In this document: in pieces, positions 36,166 through 49,408 of the stretch
Layout of the letters: each line of letters starts with the position of its first letter
Position numbering within the stretch: the first letter of the stretch is position 1
Assembly (NCBI GenBank): GCA_016617855.1
Contig: JAECUM010004403.1
Coordinates: 1 to 64,000 of the forward strand
From: Megalonaias nervosa
Taxonomy: Eukaryota; Mollusca; Bivalvia; Unionida; Unionidae
Length of the DNA stretch: 64,000 nt
Reading direction: 5' to 3'
Notes under the pieces: model-generated
What the model was told of the DNA's origin: nothing
The model's input: only the letters and a program-made list of their open reading frames with translations
Database searches by the model: none
Made by a program: the position numbers and the translations under genes

Positions 36166-39100
36166 CTTGTGATTACTTAATTCTTCATATGTGATAGAAA
36201 GTTCGACAGAAACGCAAGCTATTTAGTAAGTAGAGGTTTCCATGGCTTTCATTTGGGAGATACGAAGTCATAAGTTATGAATACAACATGTTATCGCAGT
36301 CAAGAAATAGAGTCGTATAGATGCTGATATGTTGTGTTTATGTCGATTTTGCAGTGATTACTTGCATCGAACTTGTGTGGAGTTAAAACAGAATCGATTA
36401 TTTTTCCCTAGTTTGCATATTTCAGGCATCAAATAGTCAGGGTCAATACTTGTTTTATGTCTTCCTTTGAAGCAATTATAACCTTAACAGATGAGAACTG
36501 TGCTATTTTAAGCACAAAGACTTTTGAAATATACAACTTTTATCATATGTGAATATGTTGTAACAGACAAAGCAAGTCCGGAACGGAAGACTGTGCCTTA
36601 CGTTTCGTTTTGTCTTCACTTTGTTTGATTTGTTACAAGTAAATTATTGCAGAAATCAAGATATTACGGGTGTTTAAGGTCAACATCTAGCGTTTAACGT
36701 CATCAGCCTGATTCCTCCTTTGTAACTGTAAATTATCTTATTAAATTTCTGAAGTTAAAACATACGTTGAGCAAATTTTAAACTGAAAAAGTATTTATAT
36801 TGGACTTGCTAAATCTAGCCAAAATCAATATACTGTGTTTAAATTTAAGGTTGAAATCGCATCAGTTACTGTTCAAAATAATAACTTATATCTAATTTAT
36901 AATATCATATGAGACAAGTATCACACGTTATCGACAAATCTAGGAAAGGTGTGAGTTAAAGTTAAATGAATTATCTCAAATTCAAGCCCAGCAAGAATTT
37001 CAGGTGAAAAATGTAGCGGTCTATCAGCATGAAGCTGCCATAAAAATAAAAAAACAAAAAACAAAACAACAGCAAACAATCAAACAAATAGCGCAAACAC
37101 CACCACCCCTCCCGAAAGCGAAAACGCCCGCACCCCACCCCAAAACAAAACAACAAAATGAACTTTTGAGCGCATCCATTATTCAAAATGATTTTAAAAC
37201 ACCTAAAATTAATGATCAGTCTTACAAAGACGCAGGTTAAAAATGAAATAGATAAATCATTATCTTGTACATTAGAATATTATACCTAATTCTTTTAGAT
37301 TGACAGTTACGAGAAATGCAAAATGTCTATATGTGCATCCAAATACAACATACACATCCACCCAAACAGGAGAGCTACATTTCGTAAAGTATTTATTGCG
37401 ATAGAGTCATTGACATGTTGATCTCTCTTTAGGCCTGTACGTTATCAAGTCCTGTCGGTTTATATGGATGTATTTACTTACTCACTATACAAAAAGGGCT
37501 TTATATTGTGTGCAGCCTAAGCATGTAATATGAACCTTCAAACGTGATAACCTAGATTAAGTTTCGCCACATGTGTCAAAAACGGACACTACGGCAAAAG
37601 AATTATTCAAGACAACCAATGCAGCCTTTAATAATACTGCGATTAACATTTACAAACGACTGGTCGAATTATTGGGTGTTTGTTTAGGTTCATATCGTAA
37701 ACAGTGGCAAACAAGGACACTATTGCTTGCTTCATTCACCTGTGGTACTACTTATCTATGGACAACAAAAGTGAACTTTTGTTTCTTCTCTATAGATGAT
37801 AAAAAGTTGGCTTGAGATACTTACCAACGAGAACAAATCGTTGATTAAATTTCAGGAATTCATTTTATTGCTGAGGAAGATTAACATATTTTGTTTGCTA
37901 GTTTCTGAGAAACAGAGGTATCTTCACGTACAATATAATAATATACAGGTTCGTTGGTATGTGTTGGTTGTTTTGCTACGTTAAAAATGTGCCCACAAAC
38001 ATAAAATATAATTAGATTCTACAAGTCAGGAAAAATATAATATTTTATTGATAAATTTTAGGAATATGACAGTCATAACGTATCTACCACTTTAAGCAGG
38101 CATGCTAAATTGAAATTGTTTTTAAATGTTTAACCTGACCGAGGAAGGTAGACTTTCCTCTAAATGATTCATACGAAATATCAAGAACACAAAGTTATGT
38201 AAGTAGATTGATCGCATTCTTTTCGCAGATACTGATATCACAATAAAATGCCCCTCTCACCCCAGTCCAAAACATTTTTTCATACTATTTGAAGCTTTCT
38301 TTACAGTCCGATTACCTTTTCCTTTATGGGATAAGATGGGTTGGATTGATATTCTATAGTAGCAGGCTACAAAAGGTACTTGTGGAGCGACACAATTTCC
38401 CACCTATTATGTCCTAGCCAGCAAGGAAGTTTTCGTTACAGTCCAAGACGTCAATACATGTGGACTGTCCAGGTGGCAGTTCAAATCAGACCCTAATATT
38501 AAGCTATTATCAAGTTCCCTAAATCAATGACATGCCTTTAAGGTTACCTCCTTCAGCTTACCACCCGCCCGGCCACCCTCGCGCCGGGAGGAATTGATAG
38601 ATTCGTCTGTCATGGATATCTCTATTTACTAACTTATTTTCTTATAATTTAACATAGAATGCAGTGTATGCTCATTCTGATTTCTTTTAGAGGTTGTATG
38701 CATGTCAAATGTTTTAAGGACCTCAATAATTAAAGATGTAATTCATAATGAGAACTTACAGATAGCCTTTAATTTTAAAACAACTTTTGGCAGCATTTAA
38801 AAACCGCCATTTAAATATAACATCTAAAATACAAACATAATACAATATAAATTAATATAGCTTGTATAACAACATTTGTAGGCCATTTTTATGCTAGACA
38901 TATAGTATTTGCCATATTTATATATTTGATATTTTCATATGTTTGCAGTTGTTGCTACACCTACATATAAATTAAAAAGATTAAATATACATATGAATAC
39001 GATTGTGGTTTCATGCATTGGTTGTTCAAACTGATTAATATAATCTTCTTTATGCAGAATTGCATCATTTCATCTGAACCACAAAGGTATTATTGTACTT

Positions 39101-39645
39101 GTCAATACTGCTAATTTCGGAATGTTAACGTATTCATTTAGAAAACACAATAACAGAAAAGCTGAATCGGCTTTCACATCAATTGAGAATGAAACTTGAA
39201 AGCATATGTGACGAGAAAGTTTTGTTAGATAAAATAGAAACAATTATAAAAAAGAAGAAAGAATGACACAAATGATTTTTTTTAGTTACACCAGAAAAAA
39301 GAAATAAACTTGCGTGTTGAGTATTAAAAATAAATATCAACATTCCTGCTACATGAAAACAAGTTATTGGTTTTATGCAAATACCCCTAAAGACCAGCTT
39401 GTCTTACGTAATTGTTATATAATATGAATCAACAGATAAAATATTTTATAGGTCTAAGTACCCGAGATGCACGCGTTAATTGAATAGACTCAGATGTATG
39501 TATGACTTCGGATATGTTGAAATGTGTATTCCTGTTCATATTATGTATCTGTCGACTAGTATGGTTACACATATTAATGCATTTTAAATCCGTGTGAGTA
39601 CGTTGTGTGAGGATACTTGAGTGTATTATGCTTGTTTAATAAAGT
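36166..39645. other. Unassigned AT-rich DNA
   Basis: No recognisable gene. Frames near 37004-37240 come from A/C-rich low-complexity sequence, and those near 37573-37984 lack motifs. Confidence 0.5.
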
Positions 39646-39702
39646 TGCATTATTATTATTATTATCATTATTATTATTATTATTATTATTGTTATCATTA
39701 TA
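39646..39702. repeat. (ATT)n microsatellite
   Basis: An imperfect trinucleotide run, TTATTATTATT with ATC interruptions. Confidence 0.9.
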
Positions 39703-40189
39703 AATGTATGACGTAAACATAAATCCACTGTTCAAGAAAATACAGAGAAAATATCCAATAAAAACACATTTTCATAATTCTGTTTTCGGTATGTATTAAG
39801 TACAAACCCACTTTTCGTCTACAATTTTCCCTAAAGGGCCTCGGTTTGCCAAGTACTCTTTAGTCTCGTTCCCTGCTTAATATGCTTCCTGCGTTGCACT
39901 CCGCTATACTAAGTCAGGCGAACGCTGACGCCATATTGTCACGTGATCAAAACAAATGGCCTCGTATGGAGAGATCTCGTTAATCTAACCGCGGCACATT
40001 TATTCCTTTAATATTCTGTTTGTAGTGACACAATGCGAACTTTACTAATACTTTCGATTTGAACTATAGCAGTCGTTATCTTGTGTTCAAGCTTAACCTG
40101 CAAATCGGCGACGTAGGTATTTTTACAAATATTTCTACAATTAGGCGAAGACGAAGTATAGGGATACACAAAACAATATTTTGTTAATA
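39703..40189. other. Unassigned DNA
   Basis: No gene or repeat family recognised. Confidence 0.5.
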
Positions 40190-40945
40190 TTGCATGTTTC
40201 CCACAAGGTCATCTCAAAAATTCCTTTTCCAATCGATTCCTTGATAAATTTTACATCGAAATTGATATGAGGTTATGCACGGCAGCTTTAATTTTGCCAA
40301 AGATTAAGACGAAAATATCTTCCCCATTTTACCAGGGATGAGGGTAACGATTGTTTTGCATATATTGCCCATTTCACACTGCGTCATCTAAAATATTCTA
40401 GTTGCAACGAATTCCTTGATCAATTTTACATAAATACGTATATATCGTTTTCCATGACAGCCCAAATTTTGTCAAATATTAGGATCGATAGGCCCTATAA
40501 CAACCCTCTTCTATGAAGGGGCAAAAGTGACGGTATTTTTGTCAAATATTGCACATTTTGACTGCATCATGTACGACATTCCATTTGCTATTGATTTCTT
40601 CATAATTATCACGTCGGAATTGGTATAAGGTGATAGATGACATCCTTAATTGCCCAAAGGTTAATACCATATCCCTTCAATGAAGGGGGGAGGGGGAGAG
40701 GGGGAAAATGTTGCCAAAAGCTAAATACTTTAGACAGCATTATCTCAATGTTCCATTTTAAATCAATTGTTTGATCAATTTTACATTGATATTGATGTAT
40801 CGTTCAATATAACAACCCACATTTTGCGAAAGATTAAGACCAAAATACCAACAATTTTTTATTAGGCTGACAATTTGGCTAACATTGGACATTTCTTACT
40901 GTCACCTAAACAGTCCCATTTCAAATTGATTTCTTGAAAGAAAGT
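40190..40945. repeat. Degenerate tandem repeat, about 175-bp period
   Basis: The block 'ttttgccaaagattaagac' recurs in altered form at about 40294, 40467, 40651 and 40821. Matching blocks are 'aattccttgatcaattttac' and 'cgatattttgcaaatattgc' type. At least four diverged copies are visible. One copy contains a G-rich stretch at 40686-40707. Confidence 0.75.
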
Positions 40946-42424
40946 AGCATAGCATCCCATACAACCTGGGGTGGGGGTGAAGGAGCCTAAAATACCATCA
41001 AACTTTATTGGGAGTGGACCCTATCAATAAGTCTTCGGGAGAGAAGGAGCCAAATTTCTTGCTACACCACTTACATTGATATTGATATTTTACTGTAAAT
41101 ATATTCTATTCATTAGGCAAGGCACATTAATTGCCTCCACATGATAAAAATTTAATGTGCTGCTGTGTTGCAAGATTTCCAAAACAAACCATGAATTGCA
41201 TTCAGGTTTCATTCACGTGCTTCTGTTGTCAAGATTCTTCAAAATTCAATCACTATATCATCATAACGAAAAGACAGTGTTAATACATTCAATGTTAAGC
41301 ACTGTACAGAAGTTTTAATGTTCTCATCACTAATTTGATTTGCTTCCATAATGAATGCTCTTTTCAATATTTAGTTAATAAACTTCCAAAATTTAGTATA
41401 AACTTAATTTTTCAGTATCAATGTAATGTTGAGAAATGCATTATTAAGGCTAACATCGTAGACAAGTTGAGACAAAAATGTTTCATATTTATTTTGCACT
41501 TTTCATCATTACTGAAGTATGACATGAAATTGAACAGTATTTTCATTTCTTATACTGTCACAATCATTCATCCAAATATATGTCCTAACAGTGATTGCTC
41601 AATTTAACCAAATGTGTTGTTAGATTTAAATATAAAAACAAATAAAACACACTGACATGTACATTAAAGAAATCATTGAGCTTTGTATGATTAAATATGG
41701 ACAACAGTAACTCTGAGTTACTTTGATTTAAATGAAAATGTATCAAATATAACACTTGCATATGTGACTTTCTTAGTTTCTCTTTGTCATCTGTCATTGT
41801 CATGTTCTGATAACTGAATACATATAGTTATATGCAAATGTGATGCATATTTAAATTTACGCCCATGTGTACACGTATGAAAGGAAAAAAAACCTGAACG
41901 TGACAGCGTCTCCTACGATTGTTTTGTGTGTGTATATATAATCTCAAATGAGTTCATTAATAGGAAATAAGTTATGTAACATTCATATCAACTGATTCAA
42001 AAGTGTTCAACATCTAGTATCAATTATACTTGTGTTACAATGGACATCAGCTTAAGCACACATTCTACATACACTTTGTACACTATTAGTACTGAAACAC
42101 GTGCCAGCCTATTATGATGCATGTAGTTTTCATGATAATTATTTACTATACATCAACAGAACTCAAACTTGGTTAAGTGTTAATCAGTGAAGTATTCGTA
42201 AAGTATATGTTTGTGCAGTCCTTTTGAAGCATAGAGGGTTTCTGCGTAAGATGTGCTATAGAAAGAAAAAACTAAAATAGGGGTTATGTAGTTAGAATGA
42301 ACATTTTCAAACATTATTTCCAACATCAACAGATTTCAACTAAATTGGATGACACAAAACACTTTGTATGGTCTTGGATATCCTTTATCATTCAGATAGT
42401 AATGGTATCTTCCAACACACATAT

Positions 42425-42475
<51 letters not shown>

Positions 42476-42752
42476 GAACAACCTCTAAAACAAACTTGCT
42501 TCAAATAAATTGTAGTAGTTTTTATTGACATCAAAAATCTCCATATTTTAACAACATGGTGTTTGTAAAAAAAAATATTTCAGAAGACAGAATGCATAAA
42601 TGATAAATGGCTTCATACTAAGATTGCTTTGCTGACTGAACAAATTAATTTAATCACATGTACACTTATTGATCTATATAGCAACCTTCATAAACTAGGT
42701 TGTTTGCCAGTGTTACATTATCAAAGCTTTCTCATTTTCATCCTATGAGCAG
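40946..42752. other. Unassigned DNA with a CA microsatellite
   Basis: A (CA)n run lies at 42425-42473. Frames at 41335-41607 and 42297-42488 have no motif; the latter ends in the repeat. The last 30 bases ('ttttcatcctatgagcag') would suit a splice acceptor before the helicase frame. Confidence 0.5.
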
Positions 42753-44519
42753 ATGGCTTACTTAGATTGGATATGTAATCTCAAACGAGCTGTCATGAAA
42801 TATAACCAGACAATTCTTGCTTCACAAACACCAATTACTGGGCTCAGGCCCAGACAGATAGAGGCTTTGTACAACCTGAGAGAGTCCAAAGACTTAGTTG
42901 TTGTATTACCCACAGGATATGGAAAAACTTTGATTTTCGAACTGATTCCTTTCTACCTTCAGTGCAAAGTCGTAGTACTGGAACCTCTCAATGCCATTCT
43001 TAATCAGCTTTGCTCCACACTTGATGGGCATGTGATACGTGTCACTAAACATTTTCAAGATCACAGTACCTTATGCATGGGTGAATTTTCGTATATGGTT
43101 GGACACCCAGAAGACATACTGGATAAAAATGTTCTTGAATGTCTACTTGAGGCTGAATGGACAAAGCAACAAGTATGCTTGATTATTGATGAGGCCCACT
43201 GCATTCTGCAATGGCAGGATGAATTTAGACCTGCATACAAGGAGATTAAAAATCTTTGGGTTCTTTTCCCAGTTTGTACAATCTGTGATATGACAGCAAC
43301 TATTATTAAAGGCAGCATCAAATCTATCAAAAAAGAGTTGAAACTTTTCAGATGCAGCATAATTAATTGTACACCTCTTCTAAGAAAAAACATCAGTTTG
43401 CTGGTAAGAAGACGACCTCCATATTCAAGTGACACAACACCAACTTCACCTTATGGCTGTGTCTTCAAATCAGTGTTTGAGGACCTTATTACAACAACGG
43501 AGAATGGGTCATGTTTTCCTGTCACAATAGTCTACACAAGACTTATATGGTGTGGTAAAGCTATTGAGCAAGCTAAGCTACTTCTAGGTAATCAACTGTA
43601 CAATGGAGAAAAAAAGGAAGAAAATTGCATTGTTGTGTAGTACCACTCTACAATATAACAAAGTAAATGAATATATTCTGTGCTGTCTTTCAAGTGAAAA
43701 CAATCACATAAAAACCATTTTTGCGACAATTGCACTTGGAATGGGGGCAGACCTTAGAAAGGTGCTTAGAGTAATTCATGCTGGATCCCCATCATCAGTG
43801 AAAGGTATACTCATGCATACCATAAAATCAGTCTTTGTTATATGTATATCAAGTCTGAAAATATATAAAGTTTGATACCTGCATATTTCTACTGCCTCAG
43901 ATATAACAGTTGGAGTCTGTTGGTCCTTTAAGAAAAGGTCTGTGCACAAAACAGTGATAGAAAATGAACTTCTTGTGTTCTCAATTAATTTACCAGTTCA
44001 GTTAGTTTATTTTAGGAGTTTGGAAGGAATACAATATTTAATTCAAATACATGTATATATAAATATTTCTCTTCTCATCAAGTCTGCTGAAAATGGACAT
44101 ATTTTCCTTATAAATTTTAATATGGAAAATGAAGCAGGAAAACCCATCGTTATATTGACTTTCACCATATCCTAAACTTGTCTTTAGGATATGAGAAATT
44201 ACCTGCCTTTCAAGCATGAATCCAATACTATGTTTTCATGCTCGTCAAGTCTGCTTAAAATGCGTGGTACATCACATGTAAAGCCATACATTGTTTAGAA
44301 TGTTCTATTTTATTATACTGGTATTCTAGGTTAGAACCATGGACTCTCTGTAGAATAAAGAAATACGTATTTTCATTTCACTTCAGAGTATGTTCAAGAG
44401 GTTGGTCGAGCAGGAAGGCCTTAAAGTTGAAGCCATAATTTTTTACAACAGCAATGACTTATCTTCAAAACTTCTTGAAATGGATATGAAAGGATATTTA
44501 ACACTTTGTTACCTTTAGG
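42753..44519 (+). pseudogene. RecQ-like DEAH DNA helicase, two exons, decayed
   Basis: RecQ helicases unwind DNA 3'-5' using ATP. Residues 52-60 hold the Walker A (LPTGYGKTL), 146-149 the DEAH box in IIDEAHCILQW, and MTAT is motif III. The second RecA domain follows: IFATIALGMGAD, then VLRVIHAGSPSSVK. A GT at 43805 and AG at 44385-44386 bound a 582-base intron, and joining them leads directly into YVQEVGRAGRP (motif VI). Lesions are a TAG at 43638, a frame change just after it near 43640-43660, and a frame loss after GRAGRP at about 44420. Without them it would be a RecQ core lacking RQC and HRDC domains. It is probably part of a mobile element, judging by its DUF6589 neighbour. Confidence 0.8.
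43805..44386 (+). other. Probable intron in the RecQ-like gene
   Basis: Donor AAAG|GTATAC and acceptor CACTTCAG|AGTATG join two halves of a conserved RecQ segment in the same frame. The frames at 43942-44175 inside it are not genes. Confidence 0.75.
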
Positions 44520-44543
44520 AAATAAAAAGTTATTCAGACCAGG

Positions 44544-44863
44544 CAAGTAAACGTCGACCGCTCTGGTGGCCTTGTAGTTAGATCATCTACCTTGTATGTG
44601 GTAGGTCGCGGGTTTAAACCCCAGATGAGTCATACCAGAGACTTATAAACATGGTAGTAACAGCTGCCTCACTAGGCACTCAGCATTAAGAGGTTAAGTG
44701 TTAGTACTGGTGGCCTGGTATCAGGATAATGCTACTGGGTGGGACATGATGCTACATGTCTGCAGCATGGTGTCCCTGTGCTAGACATCACTATAAAATG
44801 TCGCACTACAGACATTGTAGCGATATGACTGAAAAAGTGTTAAAGCTAGGTTAAAAATGCAAA

Positions 44864-44913
<50 letters not shown>

Positions 44914-44918
44914 GTAAA
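44544..44918 (+). mobile_element. SINE family 1, copy B
   Basis: Head 'accgctctggtggccttgta' with B box 'gggtttaaacccc', the same body as copy A ('acagctgcctcactaggcac', 'gacattgtagcgatatgac') and a (CA)n tail. It is flanked by an exact 8-bp duplication CAAGTAAA at 44544-44551 and 44911-44918. It landed just downstream of the RecQ-like gene. Confidence 0.92.
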
Positions 44919-45468
44919 TGTATAACCTGTCACCCTGCTTGATTCAAATCCATTTTAATTTTCTATTGACTATGGCCTTGCCAACAGGACGGAATAAAGG
45001 TGGGCATGTGTGTAGGTGAAAGCATTATTTAAAAATAAGACCATTGCCTCCAACCCCATCACCTTGAATTTGGGATTTGACTTTAATAACAAATTATTCA
45101 TCATTCTCAAATTACCTAAACTTGTATCAGGAGCAGAAGGAGACTATGGTTGTGTGGAGACAAAAAGGGAAATATATGACATTAATAGCTTTAGAATTTG
45201 GGAATTGTATCGCAGGAGAAAAAAGATAAACCCTAAACTTACCTGTTGAAGACACTATCACTATAGAACAAATGAGCGATGCATATGTCTTGCCTCTGCC
45301 AAAGTTGGAAATACAACTAGAGAAATGCTGTACAAATTGCTTATTTAAACAAACCAATTCCCCATCATCTCACACATGCACGTGTGTGTGTGTCTGGAGA
45401 TTATTCTGATGTTATTGATTGACTATCATTGATTAGCAAGATGCCTGCAGATGTAAGTACAAAAAAGG
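44919..45468. other. Spacer between two SINEs
   Basis: The frame 45016-45249 has no recognised domain. It could be a decayed piece of the surrounding element, but nothing supports this. Confidence 0.4.
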
Positions 45469-45816
45469 GGCAATAACTCTGTGTGTGTGTGTGTGTGTGT
45501 GATTAGATTTTTAACATAGCTTGAAAACATTTTCAGTCATATCGCTACGATGTCTGCAGTGTGGCAGTTTATAGTGATGTCTAGCACTGCGGCATAATGC
45601 CACAGACATTTATCATGTCCCACCCAGTCACATTATACTGACACCAAATCCACCAGTCCTAACACTAACTTCTTAATGCTGAGCACCAATCGAGGCAGCT
45701 GCCAGTACCATTTTTATAAGTCTTTGTATGACTTGTCTGGGATTCGAACCTGTGACCTTCTGCATCCGAGGAGGACGCTCTAACCACTTAGGCCATTGGA
45801 GCAGTTGGCAATAACT
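45469..45816 (-). mobile_element. SINE family 1, copy C
   Basis: On the minus strand the body 45806-45479 shows A box 'ggcctaagtggttagagcgt', B box 'ggttcgaatccc', the family body and a (CA)n tail (GT on the + strand). It is flanked by an exact 10-bp duplication GGCAATAACT at 45469-45478 and 45807-45816. Confidence 0.92.
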
Positions 45817-46188
45817 ATTGCAAAATTTATAACAACACTGATTAATCCATGTTTGCATCGTCGTAAGATGACTATGCATTTAATATGTACAATTTAGCAC
45901 ATATTTCTGCCATTCACTGAGAATAATGGCAGACAACTCTGTAATTTATTGTATTGTGGCAGATGGTGGTTCTGGAAAATTCTATGATGGAGGTTTACTG
46001 ATTGTTTTTAGAATTTTAATGTTACTTTCCAGATTCAAAATCCAGTCTAACTTTGTTATAATCGATCCAAGGCTCAAACTCAAGTCCGTTTACTGAATCT
46101 GCTGGTGCCTGTATACTTTTGTGAGCACTGAAAGACCTGCCTGAATGTGGTACAAAAGGTTTCACTTCTCGCAGATCATATATCATTT

Positions 46189-47814
46189 TCAACTCATCAG
46201 TATGAGAGTTTCTCTGTTTGCCTGCCCTTTTTTTACATCAGATACACTGTCAAAATTATCAGCATTGTTGTCCATGACAGCTACTGCTTTAGATCTGGCC
46301 AATACATTTTTGTCCTTGTTCACTGGGCCCAGTCCTTTAAGCATTTTCTTGGTCCTTTTTACAAGGTGTTCCATTGCTAGATCTGCTGGTATATGACTAT
46401 CTTTCTTCCCCCTAATGTTGACAAAAAGGTCATAGATACTTTGATATGCAGTGCGCAAACTATATGATGCTTGCTGATGGCATAATAGGCGCAAGATTTC
46501 TAAAGCATATTTACTTCTGCTGTTATGACTCTTGAACATCAACATCATGTATTTAAGGCAACCAAGTAACCTGTCCCTGTCAGGTCTGTGTATCACAACC
46601 AAAAGCTCCATGTACAGTAAACCAACCTGTAACACAGTATGGCCATACTGTTGAAAATGATCAGTGTCCATTGGCTTTGAAACTGTCTTTTTCCTCACTT
46701 CAAAACATATATAGTTTTAACTTCCTCATTGCTAACTTTAACTTGAATGAGGAACAGTGAATCCTTGACAGTTTCTTCAAAAATCATGTAAATCTTGTGC
46801 CCTGAGAAGACATACATGTCAATAAAATGATCCATAGTCTGCTGGAGCCACATGTCTGTTATAGGGTCTGGAGGGATGTTCTTGGTTGGAGTACTGTTTA
46901 GATCACAAAGTCCAAAGAAATCACACAGTGCCTCAACAATGTATGATTTAACAAATGACAAAAAGAAATCTTTGCCTACATCATAATGATTCTTCACGTC
47001 AGAGTTCACACCATGCCACCTTATACGAATTCTCTCTCCATTCACAGAGCCAGTTTCAAAACTATCCAAACTAAAGAGCTTCTGATAAGCCATTGTCAAG
47101 AAATTTATAGCTGTATGCCAGAGTTCAAAAGTAATTGGGTACAGATCCCTCAATCTCTCTCTCTCTCTGGCAACAAAAGCACCTTGATGTAATCCTTTTG
47201 CACCTCTAAATCTCTCCATGGTCAATTGATCACCACCTATATGCACTGGAGGATGATCTGTGCATCCATAGATTTCATCTATCGTTTCATTGTATGACTG
47301 CATTATCTTACAGACCAGACATCACTGTACTGTTGTTCATTGTAAGGAAGAACTGGAAGTGGAACTATGACTGATTTATTTGCAAGCTCCTCAGAAAATT
47401 CACCTTCAATTTCACTACAATAGAAATCTTTAAACTTTTTCAGAAAGGGGAGATAATCCACTGCTGCATTTAAAATCAGGGTTGTGTAGTTGGATTTTAA
47501 CCTTCTCTGATCTCTCTCTGATGGAGCTGATCCAAGGCTAGGTCTTGAACCGATCCCTGTGGTAGACTGGCAAAATTCATGTGTTGCACAATAGCAGCAG
47601 ATGCAAGCCAATGTTTTGTCCCTCCATGATAATTTTCCCTTTCATGTCGCACCTCAGTTTTAAAATTTACATTGTCCCCAACAATTCTGGAAACTCTTCC
47701 TTTCCTGACTGCTAACTGCAGCTCCTTAAAACATGAATTGCCTAACTGTTCAACTTCTCTAATGGTAGCTTCATAGCTACTGGACACACCCAGAATCTGC
47801 AATCTATCAAAAAC
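46189..47814 (-). pseudogene. DUF6589-family protein, frame-disrupted
   Basis: Conserved DUF6589 blocks occur in order: GDNVNF (about 47670), a KFKDFY..KSVIVPLPVL stretch (47303-47440), GGDQLTMERFRGAKG and FELWHTAINFL (47050-47250), RWHGVNSDVKNHYDVGKDFF (about 46960-47020), then KYALEILRLL and HIPADLAMEHLVKRTKK (46330-46500). The family's function is unknown; many copies occur in marine invertebrates and fungi, suggesting a mobile-element origin. Upstream of VFDRLQILG a pyrimidine tract and CAACAG at 47815-47820 look like a splice acceptor, so more exons lie at higher coordinates. The frame changes near 47500-47610, 47303 and 46697; the last two segments otherwise read continuously. Some changes could be unrecognised introns. 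Confidence 0.78.
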
Positions 47815-47820
47815 CTGTTG

Positions 47821-49149
47821 GGAACAAGAAAAAAACAAACAAAACAATGAAACCTTCTTGTATCATATTATCATACTGATATCTCCTATTATTTATACTA
47901 GAGAAAAGGTCTCATATTCTTCAATGTATCTACAATTAAAGATAAGATATTGAACTTGACCGCTGAAACATAAAATATTGCCATCTGTGATAGCTGACTG
48001 CTTATAAAATTGGCAAGTGTATAATAAACTAGCTGCATGTGAGTGATCAGCCAGACATATGATTTGAATCTGAATCTGTGTCTACAGATGCACGGCCACT
48101 AAGCTATAGCAGCGTATAATGCCAAGCCATGCATCCAAAATAAACCTTATAAATAAACTTTGGTAGAAAATAAGTGTTATATCAGGGTATTGATTCATAA
48201 TGTGCATTTGACAATGTAGTTTGATCATATCCTGTCAGCCACAATGTATACCAGTATTTTTGAATATAATATTATTAAGTGTGTAAAATTTTATTGAAAA
48301 CTGAATGAAATTTATGAAATTGTTTTGTTCATGTTTGAGCCATTTAAGTTTAAATGATAATTACTGGAACTTGGTTATGCTGGTTACATTTCTAAGCATT
48401 AAGGTTATGCACTTACTATTCAGTTAAAAATGGTTTGAAATTTTACTCATCCTTTATCAATATAAAATTTCATGTTATTACCTGTTATTTAATCTAAAGA
48501 ACATGTAAATAGAGCTGGAAATGGCTCATATATTCCTCAGAAACTTAATTACATGGTAGAATAAAAGTTTGTTAAAACTGTTCTTGTCACCTTGTAAGAC
48601 CTCCATTAGATGTGTTTTCCTTTAGAAATCTGAAAAAGGGTAAGAAAAGGGCCAGAAATATTGAACATATAAAACATGAAAACAGTTTTGAAAAACAAAA
48701 TAAAATCATTCAGAACCATATAACAAATTCACATGCAAGAATTTGAAAATATACATGCAAAATATCAAGAATCAGTTAGAAACATTTGGGTAAGAGGGCA
48801 GCAATTGTGTAGCAAATAAGTAAAGGTGAATAAAAGTGTCCAACTCAATCATTGTGTCACCCAAATTTTATCATGCATGATAAAAATCAAATGTGTCAAT
48901 ATAAAATAACTTTCCCTACTTGCTGGCAATACTGGTCACAACTATTGACTTCTAGATTATGATTATTTCAAAATGATGAGAATCCAATGTCTGTTTTTAG
49001 TTGGTCTAAAAGTAAGAGTATCCTGTGACTTTAAGGAAAGATTAATCAAAGTTCAGTGAAACATGCAATTAGCAATAACATCTTCTGAAAATAAAAATAA
49101 GAATTCTGAGATGCACCATTTGACTAAATAATATACTGAGTGCTAGCTT
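47821..49149. other. Unassigned AT-rich DNA
   Basis: Possible 5' exons of the DUF6589 gene were sought on the minus strand but none could be supported. No repeat family was recognised. Confidence 0.5.
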
Positions 49150-49401
49150 AGCAGCAGAGAGGGTGGACCCTACAAATTTTTCCTAGGGTCCGTTAGCAAA
49201 AATAAAGGTTCCTACGAAGGGCTGAAATAAGGTCAATAACACTAAACCGAATCCTCTAACCGAATATATTTCAACAACAAAAATCGACAGGGTTAGTTTG
49301 ATTTTGTTACTCGTTCGTTGATATTTTTTTTTTCAAATTTTAGGCGTGTTTTGTTTGCGTCTCACATTCATTTTTTTTGTCAGCCCACCCTCTCTGCTGC
49401 T
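49150..49401. repeat. 17-bp inverted repeat at the left edge of the Polinton-like element
   Basis: AGCAGCAGAGAGGGTGG at 49150-49166 is the exact reverse complement of 49385-49401. Inside the left arm's edge GGACCCTA (49165-49172) pairs with TAGGGTCC (49184-49191). The right arm ends 8 bases before the ATPase stop. It could be a 252-bp MITE or the terminal structure of the element; the element's other end lies outside the window. Confidence 0.75.
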
Positions 49402-49408
49402 GTGGTTT

